In this document: positions 11,470-22,055 of the stretch, piece after piece
Position numbering within the stretch: position 1 is the stretch's first letter
How the letters are laid out: the number at the start of each line of letters is the position of its first letter
Assembly (NCBI GenBank): GCA_023052935.1
Contig: CM041295.1
Span: 107,200,711 to 107,264,710 of the forward strand
Length of the DNA stretch: 64,000 nt
Direction of reading: 5' to 3'
Source of the DNA: Piezodorus guildinii
Taxonomy: Eukaryota > Arthropoda > Insecta > Hemiptera > Pentatomidae
Notes under the pieces: model-generated
Database searches by the model: none
The model's input: only the letters and a program-made list of their open reading frames with translations
What the model was told of the DNA's origin: nothing
Translations under genes and position numbers: made by a program

Positions 11470-14460
11470 CTAGGCCGATGCACCGCCTCTCCTTTCTTGC
11501 TCCTGTACTCTGAGTTTTCTGCAGATTTGTGCTGCATAATCAGCTGCAGCGCTCCAACTCTCCTGACTAGCCATCATCAAGGAGACTAAATTTTCGGGTG
11601 ATGCTTTTGTACTAAATTTAGCGTCTATCTCCGACCTTTCTCGAACGAATCCCGAACAAGAGAAGAATGCATGTTCCACTGTTTCTTCTATGGGATCACA
11701 AAATGGGCACAATGAACTTTCCTCTATTTTGAAAAGGGCTAAGTACGCTCTGAAGCAACCATGCCCAGTAAGCAGCTGAGTGAGATAGTAATCTACATCT
11801 CCATGTTTCCGGGATAACCATGTCGATATGTCGGGAATTAGGCGGTAGGTCCATCTTCCACAAGATGAAGCGTTCCAGCGTCTCTGCCATATATCAAGTG
11901 TATGAACTCTCTCTTGTTTTGCTAAAGAAGCCCAGTGAGCATCCTTCTCTTCTTGTTTTCTTCGGTAGATCCTTCTACGTTCATCTGCCAAAAGATCAAT
12001 CGGAGGCATGTCTGCGATGACGCATACAGCGTCGTAGGACACAGTGCGAAAAGCTCGAGCGACACGCAGGGCACTTCTCCGATGCACACTAATAACTTTC
12101 CGGACATATGATTGCACTTGACAGGATTCTGCCCAGATCGGTGCTGCGTACAAAAGCGTGGAACTGGCTACATTGGCCAGAAGCTTCCTCTGGTTTCCCC
12201 TTGGTCCACCAATATTTGGCATGATTCTGGCCAATTCATTTACCACATTCGCTGCTCTATTACTAACTTTAAGCAGGTGTTCATCAAATCGAATTCTAGC
12301 GTCAATATGCACTCCGAGATATCTAATTGATGGCTTGGATAGGATATCGACCTCCCCGACGGTGAAACTGACTGTCTCCTTCACTTTCCTACTGGTTATC
12401 AATACTGCCTCAGTTTTATGATCAGCAAGCTGAAGGCCTGCCGCTGAGAGCCATTGACGAATCATAAAGATAGCCTTGTTCCCATTATAAGATATCTCCT
12501 CCAAGAGTTTCCCCCGAACTATGATTGCCAGATCGTCAGCAAAACCAAGCGTAGTAGTTTCTTCTGGCAGGGGTAACCTGAGCACACCGTCATACATTAT
12601 ATTCCACAGAAGTGGTCCTAGAACCGAACCCTGAGGAACGCCACCTGTGACTTTGTAGCTTTTTAATCCTGCTTTCGTATCATACCTTAAAATTCTGTCG
12701 GTAAAATAACTCTCAATAATCTTCATGAGGTAATATGGGACTTGCATATTTTTCAATCCGTTTAAGATACAATCCCACCGAGCTGAATTAAAGGCATTTT
12801 TAACGTCTAATGTTATAATGGCGCAGTACTTCTTACTACCTCTTCTCCATCTCTTTCCCGCAGTGGCTTCCTGAGCAGTTTTGATAGCAAAACCGATGGC
12901 ATCTATTGTCGATCTGCCCTTCCGAAAACCATACTGGTCATCAGATAATCCTCTGACTCCTTCACTAAAGTCAATTAACCTGCCATAAATGATCCTCTCC
13001 AGTACCTTGCCAGCAGTGTCCAGGAGACATATTGGTCGATAAGAAGCAGGATCTTCCGGAGATCCCTTTCCTTTTGGCAGGAGCACAAGACGTTGCTTCT
13101 TCCACTGTGTTGGAAAGATACCTTCACTGAGACAGGCATTGTACACATCTAAGAAGATTTGTCGCCTTGACATGATAGCCATTTTCAAGGCAATATTGGG
13201 GATATTATCCGGGCCCGGAGCTTTGGAATCCGCAATTTTCCTGCATGCTAAGTCTAGCTCTTCCATCGTGATTTCCGGCACTGGTTCTAGATCCGGCATT
13301 GCTATAATACCAATGGGTACTTCTGAACGTCTTGGAAATAGCACTGCCACTATTTTTCCTAGCAATTCTGGACAGCTCGGAGGCGGCAATTTCGAACTTT
13401 TCAGTTTGGCCATAACCACTTTGTATGGCCTTCCCCACGTGTCTTCCTCTACCTCATCACACAGCCTCTTCCAGCAGTTACGCTTACTTTCTTTTATTGC
13501 CTTAACTAAGTCCCTCTTAGCTTGCTTATGTTCCTGATTCCGTGCCTCATATTGTAAGCAACCTCTCGCTCGCTGGGCTAATCTTCTGGTACGAAAACAG
13601 ACTCGCCGGAGAACAGCAATCTGATCGGTCCACCAATATACTGTCATGTGTCGTTTTCTCCTGGAAGATCTGGCCATTGATGCATCACAAGCATCAGTAA
13701 TAAACTTCATCAACCGTGTTACACTTTCTTCTACTGTTTCTGGTAATTCGATTCTTTCTTTCATCATGATGTCAAAGGAATCTTTGTCGAAGGATCGATG
13801 GTTCCAACCTACTGCTGGCAGCGTTTTTATTTTTTTCAGTTTTCCATCTGGAACACTGACTTGAAAGCAGATGGCCTGATGGTCACTATGGGTATAATGA
13901 TCACTAACGTGCCAACAGCAGTCCTGACAGGCAAGGTTAGCACTTACACAAGTCAAATCAATTATCGAGGAAGTACCATTCCTAGAGAACGTCGGAGTAG
14001 AGCCGGTATTTAGGAGAACAACATCAAGAGTAGCAAACGTGTCGAGAAGACATTCGCCTCTCCTATTTGTATATTTGCTACCCCATGCTGTAGCCCATGC
14101 GTTGAAATCACCAGCGATTATAAGAGGTTGTCGACCACGCAGTTCATGCTCAATACCATCAAGTAGAGCCTCAAATTCATCTTGTGGTGCACTAGGTGAT
14201 GCGTAGACACTACAAATATAAATGTCTTTTACCCTGATCCATATGAATCCTCTTCTTCGAATCGGTTGGACTTCCTGTATGAAGTGGTCCTTACTGACCC
14301 ATATAGCTGCTCGGCTACTAAGGTCCTTCATCCAGGGACCATCGACGTCTCTGTACTGCTCGCATAGTATAGCGATATCGATGTCCTTCTCACTGATAGT
14401 TTGCCACAAGAGGTCCTGTGCAGCTTCACAATGATTAAGGTTCAGCTGTAAAAACCTCAT
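11470..14460 (-). CDS. R1-clade LINE ORF2: endonuclease-reverse transcriptase
   Basis: A 996-residue intact ORF. Residues about 1-220 are an APE-type endonuclease (MRFLQLNLNHCEAAQDLL at the start; 'IIAGDFNAWATAWGS', 'SDHQAI'). The reverse transcriptase follows: fingers 'YRPICLLDTAGKVLERI', 'GFRKGRSTIDAI', motif A 'ITLDVKNAFNSARW', motif B 'GGVPQGSVLGPLLWN' and motif C 'GFADDLAII'. A C-terminal CCHC finger is 'CPFCDPIEETVEHAFFSC' (about residue 925). This domain order and the GFADD motif are typical of the R1 clade. The protein would nick target DNA and copy its own RNA there. The start ATG overlaps the ORF1 stop as ATGA, suggesting translation by termination-reinitiation. Confidence 0.93.
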   Translation of the reverse strand: MRFLQLNLNHCEAAQDLLWQTISEKDIDIAILCEQYRDVDGPWMKDLSSRAAIWVSKDHFIQEVQPIRRRGFIWIRVKDIYICSVYASPSAPQDEFEALLDGIEHELRGRQPLIIAGDFNAWATAWGSKYTNRRGECLLDTFATLDVVLLNTGSTPTFSRNGTSSIIDLTCVSANLACQDCCWHVSDHYTHSDHQAICFQVSVPDGKLKKIKTLPAVGWNHRSFDKDSFDIMMKERIELPETVEESVTRLMKFITDACDASMARSSRRKRHMTVYWWTDQIAVLRRVCFRTRRLAQRARGCLQYEARNQEHKQAKRDLVKAIKESKRNCWKRLCDEVEEDTWGRPYKVVMAKLKSSKLPPPSCPELLGKIVAVLFPRRSEVPIGIIAMPDLEPVPEITMEELDLACRKIADSKAPGPDNIPNIALKMAIMSRRQIFLDVYNACLSEGIFPTQWKKQRLVLLPKGKGSPEDPASYRPICLLDTAGKVLERIIYGRLIDFSEGVRGLSDDQYGFRKGRSTIDAIGFAIKTAQEATAGKRWRRGSKKYCAIITLDVKNAFNSARWDCILNGLKNMQVPYYLMKIIESYFTDRILRYDTKAGLKSYKVTGGVPQGSVLGPLLWNIMYDGVLRLPLPEETTTLGFADDLAIIVRGKLLEEISYNGNKAIFMIRQWLSAAGLQLADHKTEAVLITSRKVKETVSFTVGEVDILSKPSIRYLGVHIDARIRFDEHLLKVSNRAANVVNELARIMPNIGGPRGNQRKLLANVASSTLLYAAPIWAESCQVQSYVRKVISVHRRSALRVARAFRTVSYDAVCVIADMPPIDLLADERRRIYRRKQEEKDAHWASLAKQERVHTLDIWQRRWNASSCGRWTYRLIPDISTWLSRKHGDVDYYLTQLLTGHGCFRAYLALFKIEESSLCPFCDPIEETVEHAFFSCSGFVRERSEIDAKFSTKASPENLVSLMMASQESWSAAADYAAQICRKLRVQEQERRGGASA

Positions 14461-15739
14461 CGGCGTTTAATAACTGCTTCAACCGCTCGTTGGTAAATAG
14501 GGCATTTAAAGCAACCCGTTGGATGCCTGCGGTTTGCTCCCTCAGGGCATAGCAGACAGTTCGATTCACCGTTACAATCTTTTGCTGGATGTCCCATTTC
14601 GCCACATCGCAAGCAGAGCTTTGTTCTGTCGGTTCCCTTGCAATATTTCGCCAAGTGACCATAATCGAAGCAACGAAAACATCTTTGAGGAGAAATTTGT
14701 TCTCTTACCCGACTGCTAACCCAACCAACTCGGATGCTTCCTTTTTCTAAAGCTTTTCTCGCAAGTTCCCTAGGCAAAACTATCACAGCTGTCTGTGTGC
14801 CACCGTAAGCCTTGCGAAGTGACTTCACCACAGAAATATCAATGTTTTCGGCACCTTCTATTTGATTTCGAAGGGCTTCATGCACTTCTTCGGCATCAGT
14901 TAGTTCATCAAGGTCTTTTAATTCTAAAGCAGCAAAGTCTCTCTTGCACGTGACCTCTGCTTTGTCACCATTTTATGTGCAATTGCAGTACGAATTTGTT
15001 CTGTCTTTTCTTGTACTTTCCTATCCAACACAAGAAGGAGACTGCCCGAGGTGCACTTTCGTATTTTTTGCACTTTATCACCTATGTCTTGGAGGTCAGG
15101 ATCGCTTTTTATTGTTCGCAGAATATCTGCGTACGTTGAGCCCTCCTTTGCAGTCACCATCAAAGCATCTGGACGCGGAGGTTTCGTTCGTATTTTCTGC
15201 TCTACCACCTTTTTTTTTCTCTTCTTTTTCGACTTTATTTTCCATTGGTCACTGGCCTCCTTTCCCGAGTTATTTTCAGCTACAGCCAAGACCTGATCAT
15301 CCTGACCGTTAGCTGGCTTTCTCTCCTCTCGAGTACCTGATGTTAGTACTTTAGAATCCTCGTTGGGAGGTCGCAAACTCGACTTGGTCTGAGTTCCGCA
15401 ACTATTACCACTCAATAACCGTTCCGGGTTTTCGTCTATTCTTGACAATTGATCGTAAAGCATCCGAATTGAAATTACTTCTGCTTTGATTTTGTTATTG
15501 GTATTTTTAGCCTTCTTGACAAATTCGTGGAGGTTACCAATTTTTTCTCCAAAAATTTCCCACAATTCCTTTCTCCTTTCTTCACTTGAAGCATTAGTAA
15601 CTGCAGTGGCCAAGTGATCCACTACTGCAGCACTGCGGTCGCTGGATAACGACACCTGAGAACCCGCATTCCCAGACGCCGGTACTGGGGATCCGACCCC
15701 CTGCACCGTAAGGTTTGTCATTTTCACGTGACTCACCAT
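14457..15739 (-). pseudogene. R1-clade LINE ORF1 (gag-like) with one frameshift
   Basis: The N-terminal part (15739-14924, 271 codons) has a basic, low-complexity middle (KSKKKRKKK). Its frame ends prematurely at a TAG near 14924. The remaining frame (14457 to about 14935) contains three zinc knuckles: 'CFRCFDYGHLAKYC', 'CLRCGEMGHPAKDC' and a third beginning 'CLLC', the usual nucleic-acid-binding end of R1-clade ORF1. The break lies in a short GA run near 14939-14942, where two extra bases would explain the shift; upstream and downstream frames otherwise join smoothly. The protein would bind LINE RNA in the RNP. Confidence 0.88.
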
Positions 15740-15884
15740 GGTTGGTTTATTATTCGGGGTTCCTTCCCCTAGTCTGTTCGGTCCGCGAGAGGATTTTATT
15801 TCCCTCTAACCCTCTATTTCTAGCGAGCTTTCCCCTATCCGCCACCTGGGGACGCGCCACGTATGGGTTACAGACTCCCACCGT

Positions 15885-15886
<2 letters not shown>

Positions 15887-15925
<39 letters not shown>

Positions 15926-15930
15926 ATATA
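15887..15930. repeat. (TA)n(TG)n microsatellite at the LINE 5' end
   Basis: TA run with a short TG segment immediately abutting the 5' end of the R1-clade LINE. Confidence 0.9.
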
Positions 15931-16350
15931 TGTTATAAAACGATGAGATGGTTCGGTGATGGTTTGAAGAACGTCTGGAATTAGTTATAGGAATATACGG
16001 TTAAATATCGGTAACCGTTGCTATATGATGAAACTGCTACTACGAGTAACTTTTATAAACATAAATACATTTTATTAAAATATAAAATGATAACATCGAA
16101 GTTGTGAATTTGAAGTCTGCAGCCGTGACGTCCTTGATTAAAATTGTTTGAAACAAATCCTGTCCTACGTTCCTCTTCATCCATATGAATTTGCTAAGGT
16201 ATGCCTATGAGGGCGTAGAAAATGTGTTTTTATTTTTCAAGAATAACAATGGTGTTGCTTTTATAATAACGGTTACTGATATATATAACCGGAGGTCTGG
16301 AAACAGGATAGACCCAAGGAAGCTTCTATACTTCTAACGAAGCAGCCCTG
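15931..16350. other. No gene seen
   Basis: Mixed-composition spacer between the LINE flank and the foldback arm. No ORF, tRNA or repeat recognised. Confidence 0.5.
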
Positions 16351-17429
16351 ATTTTAAAAGTTTACTTTTAATATTTTTTTATTGTCATAGGGGTTGATAA
16401 TTGTGTTTTCGGGTCTTGTGATTAAGTTTTGTCAGCTGTATTTTTTATCGCTCTCGCTTATTTTAACTAACATTTACTTTTTATGTTTTTTATTGTTATA
16501 GGGATCTATAATTGTGTTTTCGGGTATTATGATTACGTTTTTTGAGCTGTATCTTTTATCATTCATGCGTATTTCAACTCGCATTTACTATCAATATTTT
16601 TTATTGTTACAGAGGTTGATAATTGTGTTTTCGGGTCTTGTGATTACTTTTTTTTAGCTTTATTTTATTTCATTTTTATTATTTTTTTTATTGCTCGTGC
16701 GGATTTCAACTCGCCTTTATTTTTGATGTTTTTATTGATATAGGGATCTATTATTTTGTTCTTGATTCTTATTATAACTTTTATGGATTTTACATCACTT
16801 AGCTGCCTTTTACTTGTTTTTTTTATAAAAAGGACTAGTAATAGTTCCTTTTCTAGCGTTCTGAGTACGTTTTTCAAGTAAATCTTTTATAAAGGATGCG
16901 CTTTTCAACTTGGTCTTAGAATTATTTCACAATTTAATTGAGGAATCTTTTATTCTATTTTCGGGTGTTCTGATACCATTATTCGAACCTTATTTGTTAT
17001 CGCCTTTACTCATTTTAAGTTACTATTACTGTTTACTATTAATTCGATAGAGGGATCTTTTATAGTATTTTCGGGAATACCAATAGCGTTTATGGCATTT
17101 TTTTATAGCTAGTGCGCATTTTAACTTAAATGAAAAGAGATCTCGAAGAATGCGCAATCGCGATGTACGTCCTGTTCAAAAAGGTATACAGAACCTGCTA
17201 AAACACAATAAAGGATTTTAACAGCAAATCATAAAATAATATTAACGGTAAGTGGAAATTCCCAAGCATAAAAGAATAAATTTCAAAACACTTAATCAAA
17301 ACCCACTATAACAAAAAAAAAAAAAAAAGACCAATTTATCAAATTATAGAATAATATTAACACTAAGTTGAAACCGCATGCGCTATAAAATAATCAGAAA
17401 AAAGTGTTTTCATAACTCAAGCATAAAAC

Positions 17430-17645
17430 AACTAGTTTCAATCCTTGCTTCCTCTTCCATTCCTGACAACCCTCCGAGGCGTCTGAAAAGAAGATGGCCT
17501 CGAGACCTTCCAGTGTAGATTACCTAGTGGAGTGTTGCCAATGGGCATATTCTCTTCATGTATATTAGCTATATTATGAGCCAATTTACTTGATGTATTT
17601 ACTAATACAGTTGTAAATTTCAATAAATTAATAAATAAAAAAAAT
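17430..17645 (+). pseudogene. 3' scrap of a jockey-clade LINE in the foldback loop
   Basis: Begins 'SILASSSIPDNPPRRLKRRW' in frame, equivalent to the last residues of the jockey ORF2 at 21.5 kb (PPRRLKRQWPRDLL). It then has the same 3' UTR order as 7800-7945 (CCAATGGG, TAATACAGTTGTAAAT, TCAATAAAT) and an A-rich tail. It shows that the foldback loop accepted a LINE insertion. Confidence 0.8.
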
Positions 17646-18831
17646 AAGTATAAAACACAAGTATCGATCCCTATAAAAATAAAAAAATTAAAAGCAAATG
17701 CAAGTTGAAATACGAGGCAAGCGATAAAAAATACAGCTAAAAAAACGTAATCACAAGACGCGAAAATACAAATATCAATCTCTATAACAATAAAAAATAT
17801 TAAAAGTAAATGCGAGTTATAAAAGATACAGCTCAAAAAAGTAATAAAAAAAAAACACAATTATAGATCCCGATAACAATAAAAAACATAAAATGTAAAT
17901 GTTACTTAAAATAAGCGAGAGCGATAAAAAATACAGCTCAAAAAACATAATCATAATACCCGAAAACACAATTATAGATCCCTATAACAATAAAAAAACA
18001 TAAACAGAAAATGCTAGTTAAAAAAAGCTTGAAAAATCGTAATCACAAAACCCGAAAACACAATTATTAACCCATATAACAATAAAAAATATTTAAGGTC
18101 TCAAACATACCTAAAAAACATTAAAAGTAAATGAGCGGGATCGATAGAAAAATAAAACTCAAAAAACACATATATCAACCCCTATTATATCAATAAAAAA
18201 CATAATAAGTAAATTTTAGTTAAAAAGAAGCGTGAGTGGTAAAAAATACAGTTTAAAACATAATCAAAAGACCTGAAAACCCAATTATCAACTCCTATAA
18301 CAATAACAAATATTGAAAGTAAATTCGAGTTAAAATGCGCGGGTGTAATAAAAAAATAAAACGTAACTATAAGGCCCGAAAAAACTTTTATCAACCTTGA
18401 TATCAATAAAAAAAATTTTAAAAATCGAGTTAGCATGCACGCGAACGATAAAAAATTTTTTTGATTACTACATTGTTCTGACGCTCTCCTTCAAACAACC
18501 TAAGGAACTAACCCCTGAACTAACATCTCTAACTTACTCACAGTCAACCATTCTCACTTCACGATAAAAAACACAGCTCGAAAAACGTAATTATAATACC
18601 CGAAAACACATTAATTAGTCCCGCTAACCGCAACTGCCCTCTAAAAAATTTAAATCGATAACTATCTTAAACCTAAACAGACGATAAATAATTTTTTTAA
18701 ATATTAGCTCGTATAAAACAGCACTTGATATCAAATATCAAAAAAATTATTATAAAAGGCATACTTTTAATTAAACAAATCATTTTTCAATAAATAAAAC
18801 AGAATATTTAAGGCTAAAAGAGAAGAAAAGT

Positions 18832-18990
18832 GTTACATTTGCTTTGGAAAAGGTTACATTTGAAATGGAAAAGGTGACATTTGAAATGGAAATTGTTACA
18901 TTTGCTTTGGAAAGGGCTACATTTAAAATGCAAAAAGGTTGCATTTAAAATGGAAAAACTTACATTTGCTTTGAAAAAGGTTACAACTAA
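18832..18990. repeat. 21-bp tandem repeats at the right end of foldback A
   Basis: Seven to eight units of the form GTTACATTTGCTTTGGAAAAG or GTTACATTTGAAATGGAAAAG, with period 21 (one step is 22). Two variants (GCTTT and GAAAT or AAAAT centres) are interspersed. The same period and position occur in foldback B. Confidence 0.92.
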
Positions 18991-19059
18991 CTTGGGAATG
19001 CTATAGTAATGGGAAGTATTGTGATTTTTAAAATTTCGAATAACAGTTTTCATTAGAAA

Positions 19060-19791
19060 GTGCGGCAAGTCACTAACGTCCAAAAGGATAAAATTCCTCT
19101 ACCTCTCTTTTTTGTGGATTTGGAACCAGCTGAAGGAGTTGAAAAAATCTATGACCTCAATAGATTGTACTATTCCAGTGTAAGAGTTGAAAAACCTTAC
19201 ACAAAGAGAGAGATAATTCAGTGCCATAATTGTCAAGCATATAGTCATACTAAAACTTATTGTCATCACATACCACGCTGCGTGAAATGCGGTGAACAGC
19301 ACAGGTCTGTGGAATGTACGAAACCAAAATCAACACCCGCTGTATGTGCTCACTGCCTCAAGGACCACCCGGCTAACTATAAAGGATGCCAAATCTATAA
19401 GGAACTCAGGACCAGGTTTCAAAAACCTCAAGTACTGGATGAAACAACAAGACATGCAAGCACCAGAAGAGAACCCTCTAAACTTATTGATGCCAATGTA
19501 TTATTTGCCCACCTACTTGGAGGTGGGAATCAAAGTACCGAAGCCGTAGCCCTGCCGGAACTGATAAATATACCTCAATCCATTCCACATATACCTCTTT
19601 CTCAAAATGTAACCAATCCTAAGAATCCTAATCCACCACAAATCTCTCATATTCCTCCTCCTTCAAACGTCACAGACCTTACCAGTTTGATGACATCTTT
19701 TATCTCCGAAATGAAATCCCTTGTTATGCCTTTAATATCACTCCTTACGAACCTTGTATCAAATCTCATTCCTGCCTTACAAAAACCATAA
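19060..19791 (+). CDS. Jockey-clade ORF1 (gag), N-terminally truncated
   Basis: 243 codons are open from the truncation point. The first residues (LPLFFVDLEPAEG) correspond to the middle of jockey gag proteins, so roughly the first half is missing and the ATG at 19060 is fortuitous. Three zinc knuckles follow: 'CHNCQAYSHTKTYC', 'CVKCGEQHRSVEC' and 'CAHCLKDHPANYKGC' (about residues 54-112), the pattern of jockey gag. A Pro/Asn-rich segment and a hydrophobic end close it. The stop TAA is followed directly by the ORF2 ATG. Confidence 0.87.
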   Translation: MRQVTNVQKDKIPLPLFFVDLEPAEGVEKIYDLNRLYYSSVRVEKPYTKREIIQCHNCQAYSHTKTYCHHIPRCVKCGEQHRSVECTKPKSTPAVCAHCLKDHPANYKGCQIYKELRTRFQKPQVLDETTRHASTRREPSKLIDANVLFAHLLGGGNQSTEAVALPELINIPQSIPHIPLSQNVTNPKNPNPPQISHIPPPSNVTDLTSLMTSFISEMKSLVMPLISLLTNLVSNLIPALQKP

Positions 19792-21567
19792 ATGACCTCA
19801 CCTAATTCCTTATCCATTCTCCTTTGGAACGCAAATGGTGTTAGAACTCACACTGACGAACTTACAGCCGTACTGCAAGACTAAAACATTGATGTTGCAC
19901 TCATTACTGAAACTAGACTAACCACTAAAGAGTTCTTCAAAATACCAGAATACATAACATACCGGACAGACCATCCAGACGGCAAAGCCCATGCCGGTAC
20001 TGCTGTCATTGTCCGCCGATCCGTCACCCATCACTTACACCCACTTCCCGTTCACGATTACCTACAAGCAACTTCCATTGTAATCAAAACCTTTTCCTTT
20101 CCGCTTATCATCGCATCAGCATACTGCCCTCCTAAACATCCTATTTCCTCTGCCCAATTTGGATCCTTCCTCAACTCCTTGGGAAATCACTTCATTTTGG
20201 GTGCCGACTTAAACGCTAAGAATCAACAGTGGGGTTCTAGAACCACCAATTCTCGTGGACGGACGTTGCAGTCTGCACTCAACTCCCGACGCTTTCATCT
20301 CCTACCTCCCGATTCTCCTACCTACTGGCCGACAGATCCTAACCGTAATCCTGATATCCTCGACTTCTTCATCCACTGCGGATTAGGCTCCCTGAACTAT
20401 TCCTCCCACAGCACTTCATCTTACAGACCTATTAGCCTGCTCCCGATCCTCTCCAAAATCTTCGAAAAACTCCTATTAAAACGAATCCTAGCCAAATTTC
20501 ACAATTTTCCTTCACATCAGTTTGGATTTCGTCCTCAACATTCCACGGTTCAGCAAGGACTCCGAGTTGTAGACCACATTTCCTCCGCCCTTGAGTGCAA
20601 GGAGTATTGTTCGGGTGCCTTTCTGGACATAGCTCAAGCTTTTGACCGGGTGTGGCACCCGGGACTGCTCTTTAAGCTCAAAACCCATTTACCTCAATCC
20701 TTATACCTAATCCTCCGATCCTATTTATCAAACCGCTCCTTCCGAGTTCGCAGTGGTTCCGAATTTTCCAAACATTATACTGTTGAGGCCGGTGTTCCTC
20801 AAGGCAGCGTATTAGGACCCGTCCTCTACATCTTCTACACCGCCGATATCCCTACCGATCCCGATACCTTTCTGGCAACATTTGCTGATGATACCGCCAT
20901 TTTGTCATCCAATTCCGATCCTGAAGCAGCATCGCTAAACCTCCAAAAGCACCTTTCCCTTGTCGAAGACTGGTGCAATGCTTGGCGCATTAAGGTGAAC
21001 GAAAGCAAATGCACTCACGTCACATTCACCCTTCGACGCAAATCCTGTCCAACGGTTAATTTCAATTCCATACCGCTTCCTTCCTCAGACACAGTCCGGT
21101 ATCTCGGCTTTTTACTAGACAAAAGACTGACGTGGAACCCACATACAAGACTCAAAAGAAAAGAACTCAACCGCAGATTCGGCCAGTTATACAGACTACT
21201 AAACAGAAAATCTCATCTTACAGTTGACAACAAATTACTAATATACAAGACAGTACTGAAACCTATATGGACCTACGGACTTGAACTGTGGGGGACAGCT
21301 AAACTTTCTAACATCAAACGCATCCAATCCTTCCAATCAAAAGTCCTCCGAACAATAGTTAATGCTCCTTATTACATTACCAACTGTACCCTACACCATG
21401 ACCTTAATATTCCGTTTGTTTTAGACCTGGTACCATCCAAATTTTCCAAATTTCATCAAAACCTTAGTCATCATCCTAACCCTCTAGCGCAATCCCTATC
21501 CAGCACCACCCATCCCTACAATCCTCCTCGAAGATTGAAACGGCAGTGGCCACGAGACCTATTGTAA
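19792..21567 (+). pseudogene. Jockey-clade ORF2 with nonsense codon and internal deletion
   Basis: The ATG at 19792 touches the ORF1 stop. The endonuclease starts 'LSILLWNANGVRTHTDEL', then a TAA at 19882-19884 breaks it; it continues in frame through 'FILGADLNAKNQQWGSR' and 'PDILDFFI'. At about codon 205 the frame jumps from 'GLGSLNYS' directly to RT 'SYRPISLLPILSKIFEKLL', so the end of the endonuclease and the linker (probably 200 or more residues) have been lost without changing frame. RT motifs: 'FLDIAQAFDRVWH' (A), 'AGVPQGSVLGPVLY' (B) and 'TFADDTAIL' (C). The C-terminus ends 'RRLKRQWPRDLL'. Not active as it stands. Confidence 0.9.
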
Positions 21568-21630
21568 ACATTTAAACTGGAGTTCTGACAATGGTCAGAT
21601 CCTCCACTCATGTACGGTATGTTTGTGGCT

Positions 21631-21745
21631 ACAGCGCCCTAACTCAGCCTCCACTGGCTCAGACCAGTGATGCGGCTGAGATAGAGGCGCTGGGATCTCT
21701 TGGATTCCGCTTTTTCCTCCACAAATGGAGGGAAAAGCGCTTGCT
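21631..21745 (+). other. Two stem-loops in the jockey LINE 3' UTR
   Basis: The first is a long hairpin: CAGCGCC, CTCAGCC and CACTGG pair in order with CCAGTG, GGCTGAG and GGCGCTG, with small internal loops (21632-21690). The second pairs GCTTTTTCCTCC with GGAGGGAAAAGC around ACAAAT. They lie between the ORF2 stop and the A-rich tail, where some LINEs carry structures read by their own RT; that role is inference. Confidence 0.7.
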
Positions 21746-22055
21746 GGGGTCCCTTAGCAATTGTATATAGTTATGATTGTGTGTAAGATGTTTATTTATT
21801 TGCCAACTTTTTATTTATCTCAATAATAGGTTTTTGTTTCGATTTGTTTTGTTTTTTACTTATTATTATTATTTTATTGTATATATATGAATTTATTTAT
21901 GTTCTATTTTATGTAATTTGACCATTATTATTATTTTCTGTATATATAGTATGAATGTGGTCTCTTATCAATATTATTATTGTTCATTTTGTAACAAATT
22001 GTAATATATCTCAATAAAAAAAAAAATAATAAAAAAAATTTAAAATAAAAAAAAT

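Larger units (their letters stand above)
11280..15886 (-). mobile_element. R1-clade non-LTR retrotransposon, near full length
   Basis: A 4.6-kb LINE on the minus strand with a 5' UTR (15740-15886), ORF1 (15739-14457), ORF2 (14460-11470), a 3' UTR (11280-11469) and a poly-A tail (11279-11244). Both outer flanks are (TA)n tracts (15887-15915 and 11184-11243), so the insertion site was probably inside a TA microsatellite. Its base composition is clearly less AT-rich than the surroundings. It is the youngest-looking LINE here: ORF2 is open throughout and ORF1 has a single frameshift. Confidence 0.92.
16355..19059. mobile_element. Foldback element A, arms of ~112-bp tandem repeats
   Basis: The left arm (about 16355-17110) consists of about six units of ~112 bp with the core 'GGGATCTATAATTGTGTTTT' and 'CGGGT..T.TGATTACGTTTT'. 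The right arm (about 17650-18610) has eight to nine units in the opposite orientation ('ATAGATCCCTATAACAATAA'). The loop contains a jockey 3' scrap (17430-17645). At the right end, 18832-18990, are seven to eight 21-bp repeats. The terminal stretch 'CTATAGTAATGGGAAGTATT' matches the other foldback. No transposase. The design recalls FB/Galileo-type elements, but membership is inference. The left edge has no 21-bp repeats and is uncertain. Confidence 0.7.
19060..22055 (+). mobile_element. Jockey-clade LINE, 5'-truncated, with 14-bp target duplication
   Basis: The duplicated target GTTTTCATTAGAAA is exact on both sides (19046-19059 and 22056-22069), so the limits of the insertion are known. It lacks the beginning of ORF1, has the rest of ORF1, an ORF2 with a nonsense codon and an internal deletion, a structured 3' UTR and an A-rich tail. 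It sits inside the repeat block next to foldback A and is therefore younger than it. Confidence 0.92.

Noticed and set aside
12158..15984. Many plus-strand ORFs over 11.5-15.9 kb
   Set aside because: They are antisense shadows of the R1-clade LINE ORFs on the minus strand.
18814..19083. Minus-strand ORF with heptad-like 'HFKC..FQSKC' repeats
   Set aside because: It is only the translation of the 21-bp DNA repeats, whose length is a multiple of three; no start context or homology.
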